Position numbers and translations under genes: made by a program | In this document: in pieces, positions 48,190-59,064 of the stretch | Layout of the letters: each line of letters begins with the position of its first letter | How positions within the stretch are numbered: the first letter of the stretch is position 1 | The notes under the pieces: generated by a model | What the model saw: the letters and a program-made list of their open reading frames with translations, nothing else | What the model was told of the DNA's origin: nothing | Database searches by the model: none | Source of the DNA: Cryptomeria japonica | Lineage: Eukaryota > Streptophyta > Pinopsida > Cupressales > Cupressaceae | Length of the DNA: 64,000 nucleotides | NCBI RefSeq assembly: GCF_030272615.1 | Contig: NC_081413.1 | Location: 606,176,709-606,240,708, forward strand | Direction: 5' to 3'

Positions 48190-49360
48190 TCAGAAACATC
48201 TACAATGTCTGAAATGGTTTTTGGTTAATCTGTAGGCACATCTTCTCCAGATACTGGAGCAACACTGCTTCCACTAGGCTCTCCCAAATCAATTTCCTTT
48301 TTGATCTTCTCGAGTTGAGAAGATAACGATACAGTGACCTCTTCAACAACTTCTTCTGCAATATCATCTATATGTCTTCTTATTCTCTTAATTTCCTTTG
48401 GGTAATCACCCATGATAATATTTACTCTTTCCTCGATGTGAAAATGGATGTTTAACACTTGTTGAACCTTCAATTGATCTTCTTTGCTCAAAGGACTACT
48501 AACTTTATCCATTGTACCAATTCTTAAATTTGTTTCTTTAGTCATTGCATCTTTTCTTTTCTCTACCAAAATTTCATAAAGCTATTTCAGAATTTCATTT
48601 TTAATCTCATTCAATGTTTTGTCAAACAAAATCATATATCTAATCACAACTTTTTGCAACATATCCTTATTCACTAGTTTAGATTCAGCATAGGTTTCTA
48701 AAACATAACTCAAAGATTGATTATCAACTAAAGCATTAACCAAGCTATCCAAGCTTAGGAATTCTACCTTCTAAGTCCCATCTTCCTCTTTAGGCTTTGT
48801 CTTTCCTTGTCCAAAGGACGATCCTCTTTTCTGTTTCTTCATTAGAGGTTCTTTCCCAATAGTATCTTCATATTTCACTTTTCTACTTTTGGGACTCATT
48901 ACAAATATCTTTTTTTGCATCCTCATCAGTGCTCTCATTTGAATCTTTTCCTTTTCTCCATTATTTTGTTTTCCTTCTAGGTTTCCTTTTCTTCTCTATA
49001 GAAATATCTTCACTCTACACATTTCCAGATCCATCTAAAATACTGAGCTTAGCTAGAGACGACAAGGATGTGGAATAAGACATCTAGTGTGCATATTTCT
49101 ATGCAACTTTTGTAAGCCCTATTTTAGTGAATATCTCATGCATTCTCATATTTAAGTTTTTTGTTGATCTTTCTATCCCCATACTTTCTTCAGTTTCTTC
49201 CATAGTCTCAAACTGAGACATCGGGATCCCTGTCGAAATTATTTTTATGAGTAAGTACTCTTGAAAATGTTCCATCTGTATCATTCAACATCACGAAAAA
49301 CATACATGGCTTCAGCACTGGTGGAGACTTCAATTTTGGATCAATGGCAACTAGAATTGA
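48190..49360 (-). pseudogene. second reading frame of element 2 (unknown protein), broken
   Basis: On the minus strand open pieces run from about 49360 (MSILVAIDPKLKSPPVLKP) through 49284-49099 (contains MRMHEIFTKIGLTKVA) to 48569-48225 (contains DYPKEIKRIRRHIDDIAEEV), with stops and frame shifts between. The stretch ending in IGLTKVA is similar in place and wording to IKIKGLTKALTYPRVF of the second frame in the element at 2511-10484. It is shorter, so a large central part is missing. No pol motif. Function unknown. Confidence 0.6.
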
Positions 49361-49838
49361 CATATCACAAACTTAGGGTTTTTTCTTAGCACAACTAACT
49401 GAGCTCCTTTTCGCACTGTAATTCTTTAGGCTTAATTATAGAAAGTAGTTAAAATAATCAAGTGTTTTCTCAATATATTTTCTTTCGAGCAGATAAGTAT
49501 TAATGACAAGTGTACTTCCCAAAAACAACTTTACCCTTTTTTTGACTTCCTTTTTCGGCAACACCTAATTAACCATAAAACACTTTAAAGCACTAAAAAA
49601 CTTTCTTCTGACCTTCTTCTTCAAATTTGAGGGGGTACAAGATCTTTCTTTCAATTCCCCCTCTTAATGCATCAATAAAATTCAATTTCCGGAGGAAGTA
49701 GCACCATTAGCCGATGTTGACACAATTTATGTATTTCACTTTGTCTTTTCATTAGATTTCTTAATCCACATCTTTTTCATCTTTTCCTTGTCTAGGTTAA
49801 TGTCCACATTCTTTGTTGATTTGAAAGACATATTAGAT

Positions 49839-50659
49839 CTATTTATGTAATTTGTTGCAATTGTAGAAAACCGAACTCCTTTGATGATGATTTTCATAGC
49901 TTATGTTACTTCTAGATCTATTAGATGCTCTGCATCCAAATTCTTTATGCCCATCTCTATTACAAGAGTAACATATTCCATGAAATGATTGTCTAACATT
50001 TTTATTTCTATATCCATTCCAAATCATCTCGTTCCTACACTCATTTGCTTTATGTCTAATATTGTTGCATGGATAGCATCTTATCACAATATGTTGATTT
50101 CTTAACTAACTTCTACATTCACTCGCTTTATTTCCATATCTATTGCAAGTAAAACAATTAGCCTTAAAAATGTACCTTTTAGAAACCAAAGGAGATTTTT
50201 GGACATTCTGAACTGGAGGTCATTGTTCTTCTCTTTCTCTTTAAAACATTCACCTTCTTCATATCCCAAGCCTTCTTTGTCTTTGCTTTATTTCTAAGCA
50301 CTAAGTATAGTATCAAGAACTTCACTTTCACCTTTCAACTTTAGACCTTTATCAATCTATTCCTTTGCCTCCTTCAATTCATTTTTGAGCTTATGCACCT
50401 CTTTCTCAAGTTTAGTACAGTCCTCTATTTTTCTATTTAGCTTTGTATCAAGGTCATCCATTTGTTTTATTTCTTCATCCAACAACTTTCTTAGGTATGC
50501 AATCTTGCCTTTAGTTTTATTCAATTTAAATCTTCTCTGATCTAGATTTGCGAGAGTGAATCTTAATTCTCCTCTCATGTCTACCACAACTTCACATTCA
50601 TAGTCACTTTGTTCCATGGCATCCATATCATTTAGTTCTTCTTTAAACATAATGTTCAA
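49839..50659 (-). pseudogene. Gag relic of element 2 with zinc knuckles
   Basis: The N-terminal part (50659-50357) is highly charged with a coiled-coil look (DEEIKQMDDLDTKLNRKIED). The C-terminal part (50170-49839) has knuckles CFTCNRYGNKASEC, CYPCNNIRHKANEC and CYSCNRDGHKEFGC plus a partial fourth (CNKLHK). In the first two a Gly or His position is altered. A stop follows the first knuckle. Same layout as the five-knuckle Gag at 3713-5065. Confidence 0.75.
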
Positions 50660-50708
50660 AACTCTGGATCTACCTCAAGCGGTTAAGCTTACTCAATAGG
50701 AACCTTGC

Positions 50709-50720
50709 TCTGATACCAAT
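50709..50720 (-). other. primer-binding site of element 2
   Basis: On the minus strand, ATTGGTATCAGAG, reading on into CAAGG, follows the 5' LTR end, matching the initiator tRNA-Met site. It fixes the leftward orientation. Confidence 0.85.
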
Positions 50721-51682
50721 TGTGGAACACACACCAGATGTTGAGAGGGGGGGTGAATCAACATTAACTCAAATTTTGGAATTTTAATTTGCATTAACTA
50801 GTTTATTCCAGACATGTGCATCAAGGAGAATTAAATAAAGACATTATAAAGCATTCACACAAGAACACCAATATTTTATAAGTCGAAAACCCAAAGTGGG
50901 AAAAACCACAGTGATTGTCAACTCACAAAATTGATCCACTATATAGAAATGTTTACAAAAGGGAGCTCACTACTCCAAACTTGTCGACCAACGCTATCTT
51001 CTCTTGGGGCAAGATACAAAAATGAACTTGCACATTGAAGCTAACTACAACAGGGCAAGATACAATATTACATTTTGTAGAAACAAAACTGCATGAACAA
51101 AAGCATCTCTGTATGTTGATCACAGTTTCTATTATAGCACAAATCCAGACCTAACAAAATATCTAGACCTCCAAGTCTTTGGATCACTGACTTTATACCA
51201 ACTAATATATTTGCATTACTTACATCGTCATCCTTACATTAAGTTGCACACTCATTCACAATTGTATTTCGCACTCACACATACACACATGTTTCATCTA
51301 TCCTATATATGTACATATATACCAATTCAGAACAATCATCTTCACCAAGTTGGCCACAAAAAGAGATTGTAACGTGTATGCACGCTTCTGACCCAAAATG
51401 TACAACCAGTCCAACATATGAAACATATTGATCTTAATCCGAACAAAAAACAAAACCAAATGAGAAGCTCCAAACCAAAAAGACACACCTAGGGCATCGA
51501 CCGATACATGAAAGAGTCTTTCAGTAAACTCCAATGATAATATCTATACACAAAACTCTTCTAGATCAAAACACAAACGCACTAGACCAAAACATAGCTT
51601 CTGAACCCAAAACTCTACTTCTGGTCTACTTCTAGATCAAAGGGGTTGGCATCAATGACAAGATAAAGACATATTTGTAAGA
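50721..51682 (-). repeat. 5' LTR of element 2
   Basis: The 962-bp LTR starts TGTGGAAC and ends TTTGTAAGA on the + strand (terminal CA mutated to GA). It aligns along its length with the other LTR apart from the 54-bp duplication. Confidence 0.9.
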
Positions 51683-52030
51683 GTCTCTAGGATCAAAAGA
51701 AGGGATACCACCTTCTTGATTATTAAGAGATAATTTAGCGTTGAAATCTCCTGCAACCATCCAATCTCAATTAGCTTAAGAAAGTCTCATGAAATGAAAA
51801 TAAGACCATTGGCATCCTCCGAGGACACAACACCATAGAAGTTGGTGTTTAAAATCTGTTCAACAATTTCATTAATTTTAAAGAGAGAGGTCAACACATC
51901 TTTTCCAACAACATTAATCATTGTAGTCCACTCAATGGAGTTCCAAATAATGACAACATCCCCAAAAGCACCATGAGAGGCCACAACCATATGCCAACAC
52001 CCTTCCATACTTTATTAATGGTTTGAGTCT
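51683..52030 (-). pseudogene. LINE endonuclease, N-terminal part (right half of a split LINE)
   Basis: The minus strand reads SHGAFGDVVIIWNSIEWTT near 51967, typical of the region before the GDFN motif in plant LINE endonucleases. The GDFN codons themselves (AGDFNAKLSLNNQEGG) lie at about 51710-51755. The frame then reaches the target site at 51683 and continues at 46057 beyond the inserted element. Decayed by stops. Confidence 0.8.
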
Positions 52031-53440
52031 TGGCATCCAAAGTCATATTTATCTATTGGAGAAGAAGAAAATACGTTTTTGTATTTTTCACAAGTCTTAA
52101 AATAACATATTGATGGGATTTGTTATTAAGTTCCCTTATGTTGTGAGTTTTTACCAATTACCTTGAGATAGGTAAGAATCAAGAGTTTTCACTATTCGTT
52201 CATTGATTGTCTTCTCTCCTTGAGAAGCCAACAAATTCTTTTTAGGTTTTCTACTAGCCCCTTGAGAGCAATTATTTTTAGGGCATTTTTCTATTTGGTT
52301 ATTTCCAAGTTGAGGTTTTTCTCTATTCTTTTCAAGAATGCCCATGTTGACATCTCTTAAACTAGATTCAATAAGATTTTTCACGTCACTAGTCACTATC
52401 AAATAAAGAGGAATTAAGATAGGGCTACTAGAAGTTTTCTCAAGGAAGATTGGAGCTGAGGTAGGAAGGATATCTTTGACAATAGAGTCAGACGCACTAG
52501 CATCCACAATGTCCATATTTTGGTCTTCCTCAAGGTCAACCAAAGAATTAAAATTGTTTATATATTTGAAGACTTGAGGGTAGGGAGTTCAATACCTTCT
52601 TTCTTTTAATGGGTTTCTTTTTGTTTTGTCTTAAAAAACCATCATGATGTGTATCTCCAAGAGTAGGTGACTAGTTTGAAGCATGATTCACAAAGGTCTT
52701 TGTCTTGTGCAAGGACTGAGCATTCAGATCTAGGTTTTTCTATTTAACAGTCTACAAAGATGAGCAATTTACCTAGCAAGGTGACCATGATAATAATAGA
52801 ATCTGCATCTAAAAGGAAGGACCTCAGAGTATAGTTGCTAAATCCACGAAGAGTTATTCACTGCTAATTCTATCTCAACTAGAAGAGGTTGACTTAAATA
52901 CATTTCCACATAGATTCAAGCATAAACAGTTGAGTTACCTTGTAAAGTATCTTGAAAAATCCCTATATATCTACCAATGGAGTTACCAGTAAGGACAAAT
53001 ATTTTTCACACCAAATTTCCATAGGAAGGGCATACATTCAGATCCAAATTGGCATTGTAGTGGGTTGAATATGTGGGTCAAAAATGACTTTCTAAGGTTA
53101 AATGAAAAGGCCAACAGGGTCATGATGCCCTTTTTGAGACTCAAAGACCTTAGCATGTTCTACAAGAGAGGGGAAGCTTACTATAAAATAACCATTGCTA
53201 ATAAACCACACAGAATACTCATCAAAGGGTTCCCAGTTATTTCAAATCCGTGGGTGAAGAAAGGGGATAGATAAATGAATGCCAAAAAACTTGCAAATTA
53301 GATCATGACTCATTTTGTAGTTAACAGAGCCTTCAATCATACCCTATTCAATCATAATTTTTAGTCTTGCCTTTGCTCGAGAAAGATGATCGTTGACATT
53401 GCTTTGCAAAACTAGAGGGTTAGCATCCAAAGATAGAGAT
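52031..53440 (-). pseudogene. LINE ORF1 relic (DUF4283-like)
   Basis: On the minus strand a 130-codon open end (52543-52151, beginning MVDLEEDQNMDIVDASASDS) closes the former ORF1. Upstream of it, a decayed stretch includes MPIWI-stop-MYALPMEIWCEKY around 53045-52990, like the P-x-W-V-x-L-x-x-L-P-x-x-x-W motif of DUF4283 proteins encoded by plant LINE ORF1. Many stops. The 5' end of the LINE near 53440 is not defined. Confidence 0.6.
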
Positions 53441-54366
53441 GTAAAAGGTTTATCCTATGTTGTTAAAACTCATAATGTTTACAACTTTGAAATAGAAAGG
53501 AAAATAAAATTACAATTTTTATTTTTTCTGCAATTACAATATTAATTTGAACATAATTTTGAATGCTAACAAAATGCAAGAATTTGAATAAAGATCTATG
53601 TTATGAGCAAAAATATTTGATACAAATGAAAACTTTAACATTTCAAATTAAATTAATAGAGAGGTTTAGAAGATACATTTTCCAAATGCCGAATTTTGAT
53701 ATTTTATAATTTTACCAACAAACCATTGATGAGAGAAAGTATCATCAGGGTGTTTTTCCGCCCAACCATGAACTTACTAGTCCCTCGTGCCATATCCAAC
53801 TAGATTTGTCCGACCCTTCATAAGGAGGTAACTAAAAGTTGAACTCATGCCATCTAAGACTGGTGTATAATCCTACATAGCTTCGGTCATACACTATAGG
53901 ATACCCCTAACTAGTATGACCTCCAACTGGGGTGTAAATTTGGACTATTGAATTGATTGACGCTCTTTGAGTTGAGCACCACCTTGGCCAAAGGTTTTAT
54001 ATTAATTGCAATCACACTAAAGTGTGAAGTCAAAGTTCCTCCCTACTCAACTACAACATAAGGTTCCAGGGCATACGTTTTGTTTTTAAGTTCTAAACTT
54101 AAGGTTGACCATGTCCGCAACCACATAGAGACCCATTGCCTCACATGAGGATTATGTGAATTTCATTAACAAACCATAGCTCGAATGAGGTTTTCAAATG
54201 TGTTCCTCTCATAATTCATTGTATAAATAATTGGTAATAAAACTAACCCCTTGGTTTAGAAAGATAAAATGGCTTTAAGAGTTGCCAACTTCTCATGTAC
54301 TCTTAAGTTTTGTATGATTATAATGCATGACATGTCTCTGTTGTCACTGCAATATCTAATTGTATT
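53441..54366. other. AT-rich intergenic DNA, nothing recognised
   Basis: No coding sequence or clear repeat was noted in this stretch. It ends at the LTR edge TGTAGACAC at 54367. Confidence 0.5.
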
Positions 54367-55075
54367 TGTAGACACATAAAAATTTCCATTAATTTGTCCT
54401 CATTTAATTTCAAATTTCTTCGAACATCAGGCGAGTCCTTATTATTATATTATTATTTCTCCATAATTCATTATTCATAATTTCCATCTTGTATTTTATT
54501 ATTATTAATATCTCATCATTTATCCATTAAATTTATTAAATAAAACATTTATCATATTCATTTATACACCTTCATGCATTCACCTTATATATATTTCTCT
54601 ATTTATTTAATAAAATCCTTAAATATCTCCTCCTACCACTTACCATTTCCCTCTTACCATTTACCATTTACCACTCATCTTCCCTATACCACTCATCTTG
54701 TATTATCCCATATTCATCCCACAACATGAACTCGCCCAGAGAAAATCTATTTAAACAAAGCCCCCTCTCTTATTTTGGCATCTCATCTTTATGCGTCAAA
54801 CTTATGCCAGTTTGCAGTCCATTATCATCTTATCCACTATCTTTGCATTCTCAAATCTCCATTTCCTCATAGCTTTTTGCATAAGTGCTTCTAAGAGAAA
54901 ATATATCAAATGTGAAATCTTGAGGAATAGGAGTGCAATGGAGTGAATTTTGTTGCATGCATGTGTGTTTCTAGTTTATATTTCAATTTGCATGTGTGTC
55001 TTTTGCAGGTACTTCATTGTTGGATGTTGGAAGAAGCTAAATCCATGATTTAGTTTACCATTTCCTCCATCTACA
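54367..55075 (+). repeat. Gypsy-type 5' LTR (copy A)
   Basis: The 709-bp segment starts TGTAGACACA, ends CTACA and is followed by ATTGGCACGCCCGGTGGGAC, a primer-site-like sequence. It shares start, end and following site with the LTR at 55745-56519, so the two belong to related elements. The interior is AT-rich with short TTTATTTAAT words. Confidence 0.75.
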
Positions 55076-55744
55076 ATTGGCACGCCCGGTGGGACAGCCC
55101 ATTTGTCCTTTTGATTGATACTTTCATTTTGTCTTCAGATTGCATATTGAAATTGCAAGTTCAATCTTTTTATGCTTCACCTTTTTTCATTGGAGTGATG
55201 ATGTTTTTGAGGAATTTTTCAATGGTTAATAGTATGTTTGTTTGAGAGTTTGTAAAAAGCTTTCACCAAACTATTTTGCACAGGTTCATTATGTTCTTCC
55301 TTTGAAAACCTTCACATGTATTGTGTTCTTCATTTTTGCATGAGTGTATAGAAAAGGCATTTTCAAATATCAATTTTCATGCATGACAACCAGAGCATTT
55401 CTGACCCATAGTTAATGTCTATTGCACATGCATTTTAATATTTTATGCACCATATTATGTAGTGATTTTGGCTATTATAAACACATATTCTGCTACAGGA
55501 CTGATACCATATGTTTTAGATTTGATGGAATACGTTGCAGCTTACTGGTGGGCTGCTCATTAAACAAGACACACAAATTTGCTTCTCTATTTTATGCCCA
55601 CGTTTTTGCAGTTTGTAGCCAAGGAAACGATAACCATTTTAAATGAATCTGTGTTTGTCATAAGCCTAATCCACAGGCAGGAAGGATGCTAAGAAAGGTT
55701 GTGGACATTGGTTTTACACCTACCGATTTGTCCTAGTTTGATAG
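55076..55744 (+). other. truncated leader of the Gypsy element of copy A
   Basis: It begins with the primer site (TTGGCACGCCCGGTGGGAC at 55077-55095) and ends where the next LTR starts at 55745. Gag was not found, so the element is cut here, probably by insertion of the second element (5-bp flank GATAG at 55740-55744). Confidence 0.55.
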
Positions 55745-56519
55745 TGTAGACACATAAAATTGTCCAATCTAATTAAATAAATATCTTTATTTATTTAATT
55801 ACTTTAGCCTAATTCATCTATCAATTAAATAAATCCTTATTTATTTAATTAATTCATTTATCCTCTTCTAACCTTATTTCTCATTTAGATAAATACATTT
55901 ATTTATTTAAATTTTCCTTTTTCTAAATTAAATAAATATCTTATTTATTTAATTATCCCACTTCTTCTATTAATTATATAAATCTTTATTTATTTAATTA
56001 ATTCATTAACCTTTTCTACCCCCGACACATGTCATTCATCTCTTAATTCATACACTACCTACCCCTTTCATTATTTTAGTATTTCTTTTACCTACCCTCT
56101 AATCATAGCCGACCTCCTTTTACACCTCTCAATCTTATCCCTTCATTTCATATAGTGTCTTCTATATAAGGAGATGCTTCCTTCATTATCAAACCCCTCG
56201 TTGACTACTTGACTACACTACGCTTTTGAACATAGGCGATCCTACTTGCAACCACATTCCGTTCTTTGTTGAGCTCTTGTGCACATAAAATCTGAGAGCA
56301 AATATATCAAGCAAGATCAATGGAGATAGGAAGAATGGAGATCCAAACCCTATTGGACATGTGATGGTATAATCTTTGTGATTTCATTTGATTTGCATTG
56401 TCTTAGGTAATCTTCATATGTTATGGTGGATCTTTGTTGTTGTTAGGCTAGGGTTTTGTGGTTGAATTCATTTAGCCTTTCAATATCGTTATTATTGTTA
56501 TCCATTTTCACCATATACA
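55745..56519 (+). repeat. Gypsy-type 5' LTR (copy B), with inverted-repeat array in U3
   Basis: The 775-bp LTR starts TGTAGACACA and ends ATATACA, followed by TTTTGGCACGCCCCGTGGGAC. Five AATTAAATAAAT...ATTTATTTAATT inverted repeats lie at 55771-56000. CTATATAAGGAG at about 56162 is a good TATA box. This is the 5' LTR of the element with the long frame at 59065. Confidence 0.8.
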
Positions 56520-56520
56520 T

Positions 56521-56540
56521 TTTGGCACGCCCCGTGGGAC
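56521..56540 (+). other. primer-binding site of the Gypsy element
   Basis: TTTGGCACGCCCCGTGGGAC lies directly after the LTR. It resembles the TTGGCGCCCACCGTGGGG type known from plant Gypsy elements. The matching tRNA was not determined. Confidence 0.6.
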
Positions 56541-56639
56541 ATGGATTTTTGTTAGATCTGTGTTTTTTGTAGATTTTTCTAACCCTATATTGTTGTTTTG
56601 TAAAACAATTTGGAGAATAATCTTGTGCAGCTAGGGTTT

Positions 56640-57490
56640 TGGACACAAAATCAAGATCTTGGAGAGATTCAATCATATCTCACAAACGGCTAGGAAATTT
56701 TGCACCAAAATGTTTTTGCAGGTTCAAGAAAGTATTAAGAGCTCTCAATCCAAAATTCATAATTTTTGGAGCACATTTTCATTTTCTATGAATTTTTTAT
56801 GATTTTTCATAAAAAATTAATTTTGAGAGCAAATGAGAGAATTTTTTGGATTTTCTTACATTTTTGGAAATCTCTCATAATTACACACAGGATCTTTTCT
56901 TTGTGATTTTAATTTTGATGCAAAATATTTCCCTAAAAATTGGATCTTTAAAAATTAGGGTTTTTCCTTATTTTAATCAGATCTCACAAACAGCTTTGAA
57001 TTTTGGCATCAAATTTTTTATGCAAGTCAATAAAAGTATCAGAAGGATTCAGTAAAAATTTCAGATTTTTTGGTTCACTTGTTCAATTTATATGATTTTT
57101 TTATGATTTTTCATAAAAAAATAATGTTGAAAGCAAATTAGCAAATTTTTTGGATTTTCTTACATTTTTGGAAATATCTCAGAATTATACACAGGATCTG
57201 TTCTTTTTTATTTTAGATTTGATGCAAAATCATTCCTCAAAAATGAGATCTTTGAAAATTAGAGTTTTACATTATTTTACTCATATCTCACAAACTGTTT
57301 GGATTTGTTGCAGAAATTTTTTTTATACAGGTTTGGAAGACCATTATGACTCTCCAGTAAAAATTTTAGATTTTTTGGATCGATTTTGCATTTTATATGA
57401 ATTTTTTATGATTTTTCATAAAAAATTAATTTTTGGAGCAAATTAGCAAATTTTTTGAATTTTCTTATATTTCTGGAAATCTCTTGAAAT
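56640..57490 (+). repeat. three tandem leader repeats, about 300-bp period, each with a 12-bp hairpin
   Basis: Each copy has ATCTCACAAAC(G/A/T)G, a T-rich stretch, then TTTTTGGATTTTCTTA and TTTCTGGAAAT-like words. The hairpins are at 56791-56818, 57095-57122 and 57400-57427: 12-base arms around a TTTT loop. Small open frames in the repeats (about 56846 and 57150) start with the same residues but look like by-products of the repeat. Confidence 0.85.
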
Positions 57491-57779
57491 TTTACAGGTG
57501 GTTTTTCTTTATGATGAATTAGATCTTTGAATTGGTTAACAAAATGCATTGTTGAAGGTCCCTATTTCATAAAGTCTTTTGGATCTAAAATTTACCTAAC
57601 TTGTGTGCTTGGAGGAAGGGGTGATTATTTCAAGCAATCCAAACTACTAATAAATCTTTGTTGCAGGTCCTTGGCAAGGGTTTTTGGATTTTTATTGTGT
57701 TCCTTGTTTTCATAGACTAGCAAACACTTCAATTGGTGCACTAAAATTGAATCATTGTCTTTTGTGTCTTAAGCAATAG

Positions 57780-58340
57780 GCTCTTTTTGTTTAATCTTTA
57801 GAGGGTCTGTCTTCCCGTGTGGTCATTAGGACTACTAGTGAGAAGAGAACGACCCAAGTGGTAGCGAGGAAAACCCACCTCTTCCGAACCACTATAAACA
57901 ACTGTATTCATGGTGAAAACTATGGATAACGTGTGCTGATTAGTTCATACCGACACTATGTCTCCCCATAAACCTGTTTGATCAAATTTATTTGATCAGT
58001 TGTAGGGCGTAACCCCTACCGGCTGGGAACCTTCTGTATTTACAGAGCTGAAAGTGTCGCATGTATGGCCACACGAGCGGATGCCCTTACTAGCACCTTC
58101 CTTCTAGTTGTTGAGGCAGAAGGTCGGACCTCTGGTAGCGGCCCACACACATACGATTCTTAGTAGAGATACAAAGTTCACCACAGGGAGTTTTCATGGG
58201 GACTGATGCTTGGCTGACCCGAGAAGTGAGTGTCGAGGGTGGAGCCAGTGAGGTCAAGCATCTAAGTATCCGCTCTGAATAGCGTAGCCTCGGGGGTAAA
58301 ACCTCATGTGGGATCAACAACTATTGTCTTGGCCAGCCAT
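57780..58340 (+). other. GC-richer, probably structured segment of the Gypsy leader
   Basis: This 560-bp block is clearly less AT-rich than the leader on both sides and has no coding frame of note. It contains the perfect palindromic arms TGATCAAAT/ATTTGATCA at 57979-57998. Its place between LTR and Gag suits packaging, dimerisation or translation signals. That is inference. Confidence 0.45.
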
Positions 58341-59064
58341 AAGAATTGTGGTTGACTTATTTTAAACATTCAAAACATTCAAGACCAAACAGCAAAACAT
58401 TGTGTCTTTTGTGTCTTCAAGTGTATGCAAAACATTTTTACATCAAACAACACACTTTTCTTGGAGTCATTTTGAGTCTAAACATTGCAAACATTGAGTC
58501 CTCATCAACATTGTGTCCTCTTGTCACGAAAAAAAATAGTCAAACATTCAGATTTGGTCACAACCAACAACTTCACAAATTGGAAAAATTTTATAGTCCA
58601 ACAAACAAGAGCAATCAGTTTCATAATTCTTAAGCTTCCTAAGCTATCTCTTTAGGTTTTCATCTAGCATTCAACCTATCTTTGGGTCTCACAAATTCCA
58701 TCATTGCTTTACACCTTGCATTACATTCACATTTGTCTAAACTTGAGTCAAAAGGTCACTTGCTTGTCCTCATCATACTTTGTCAACACACTACATACAA
58801 CAACATTTTGCTAAGTGGTCCCTCATCAAGGTCTATCACCTTTGGGTCTCATTTGGTCTTACTTAGAGTCAAGGTCAACTTACCTCATCAAAAGAAACTA
58901 TCATCTCTTTGGAAGTCACACCTACTCTACTACATACATACTTGGTCTTACACTTTGGACATTGCAAGTACACCTCAGATTCATTTACATTCCATCCAAC
59001 TCTTGGTCTTCCATACTTTTTCCATTTTCATCTAGTCTCACACATCTCGGTCAATACCTAGTTC

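Larger units (their letters stand above)
46058..51682 (-). mobile_element. complete non-autonomous LTR retrotransposon (element 2), inserted in a LINE
   Basis: The 5625-bp element reads leftward: 5' LTR 50721-51682, primer-site complement CTCTGATACCAAT just left of it, internal region 47074-50720, polypurine tract complement ATCTCCCCCTTTG from 47074, 3' LTR 46058-47073 and a GTCTC target duplication. The internal region has a Gag relic with zinc knuckles and a second broken frame, but no reverse transcriptase, integrase or RNase H signal. The plan is the same as in the element at 2511-10484, and the second frames look related. Both LTRs begin TGT(T/G)GAACACACA. Confidence 0.9.

Noticed and set aside
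56846-57446. Two similar small proteins starting MDFLTFLEIS
   Set aside because: They come from the 300-bp leader repeats of the Gypsy element, whose third copy has no such frame; there is no sign of coding selection.
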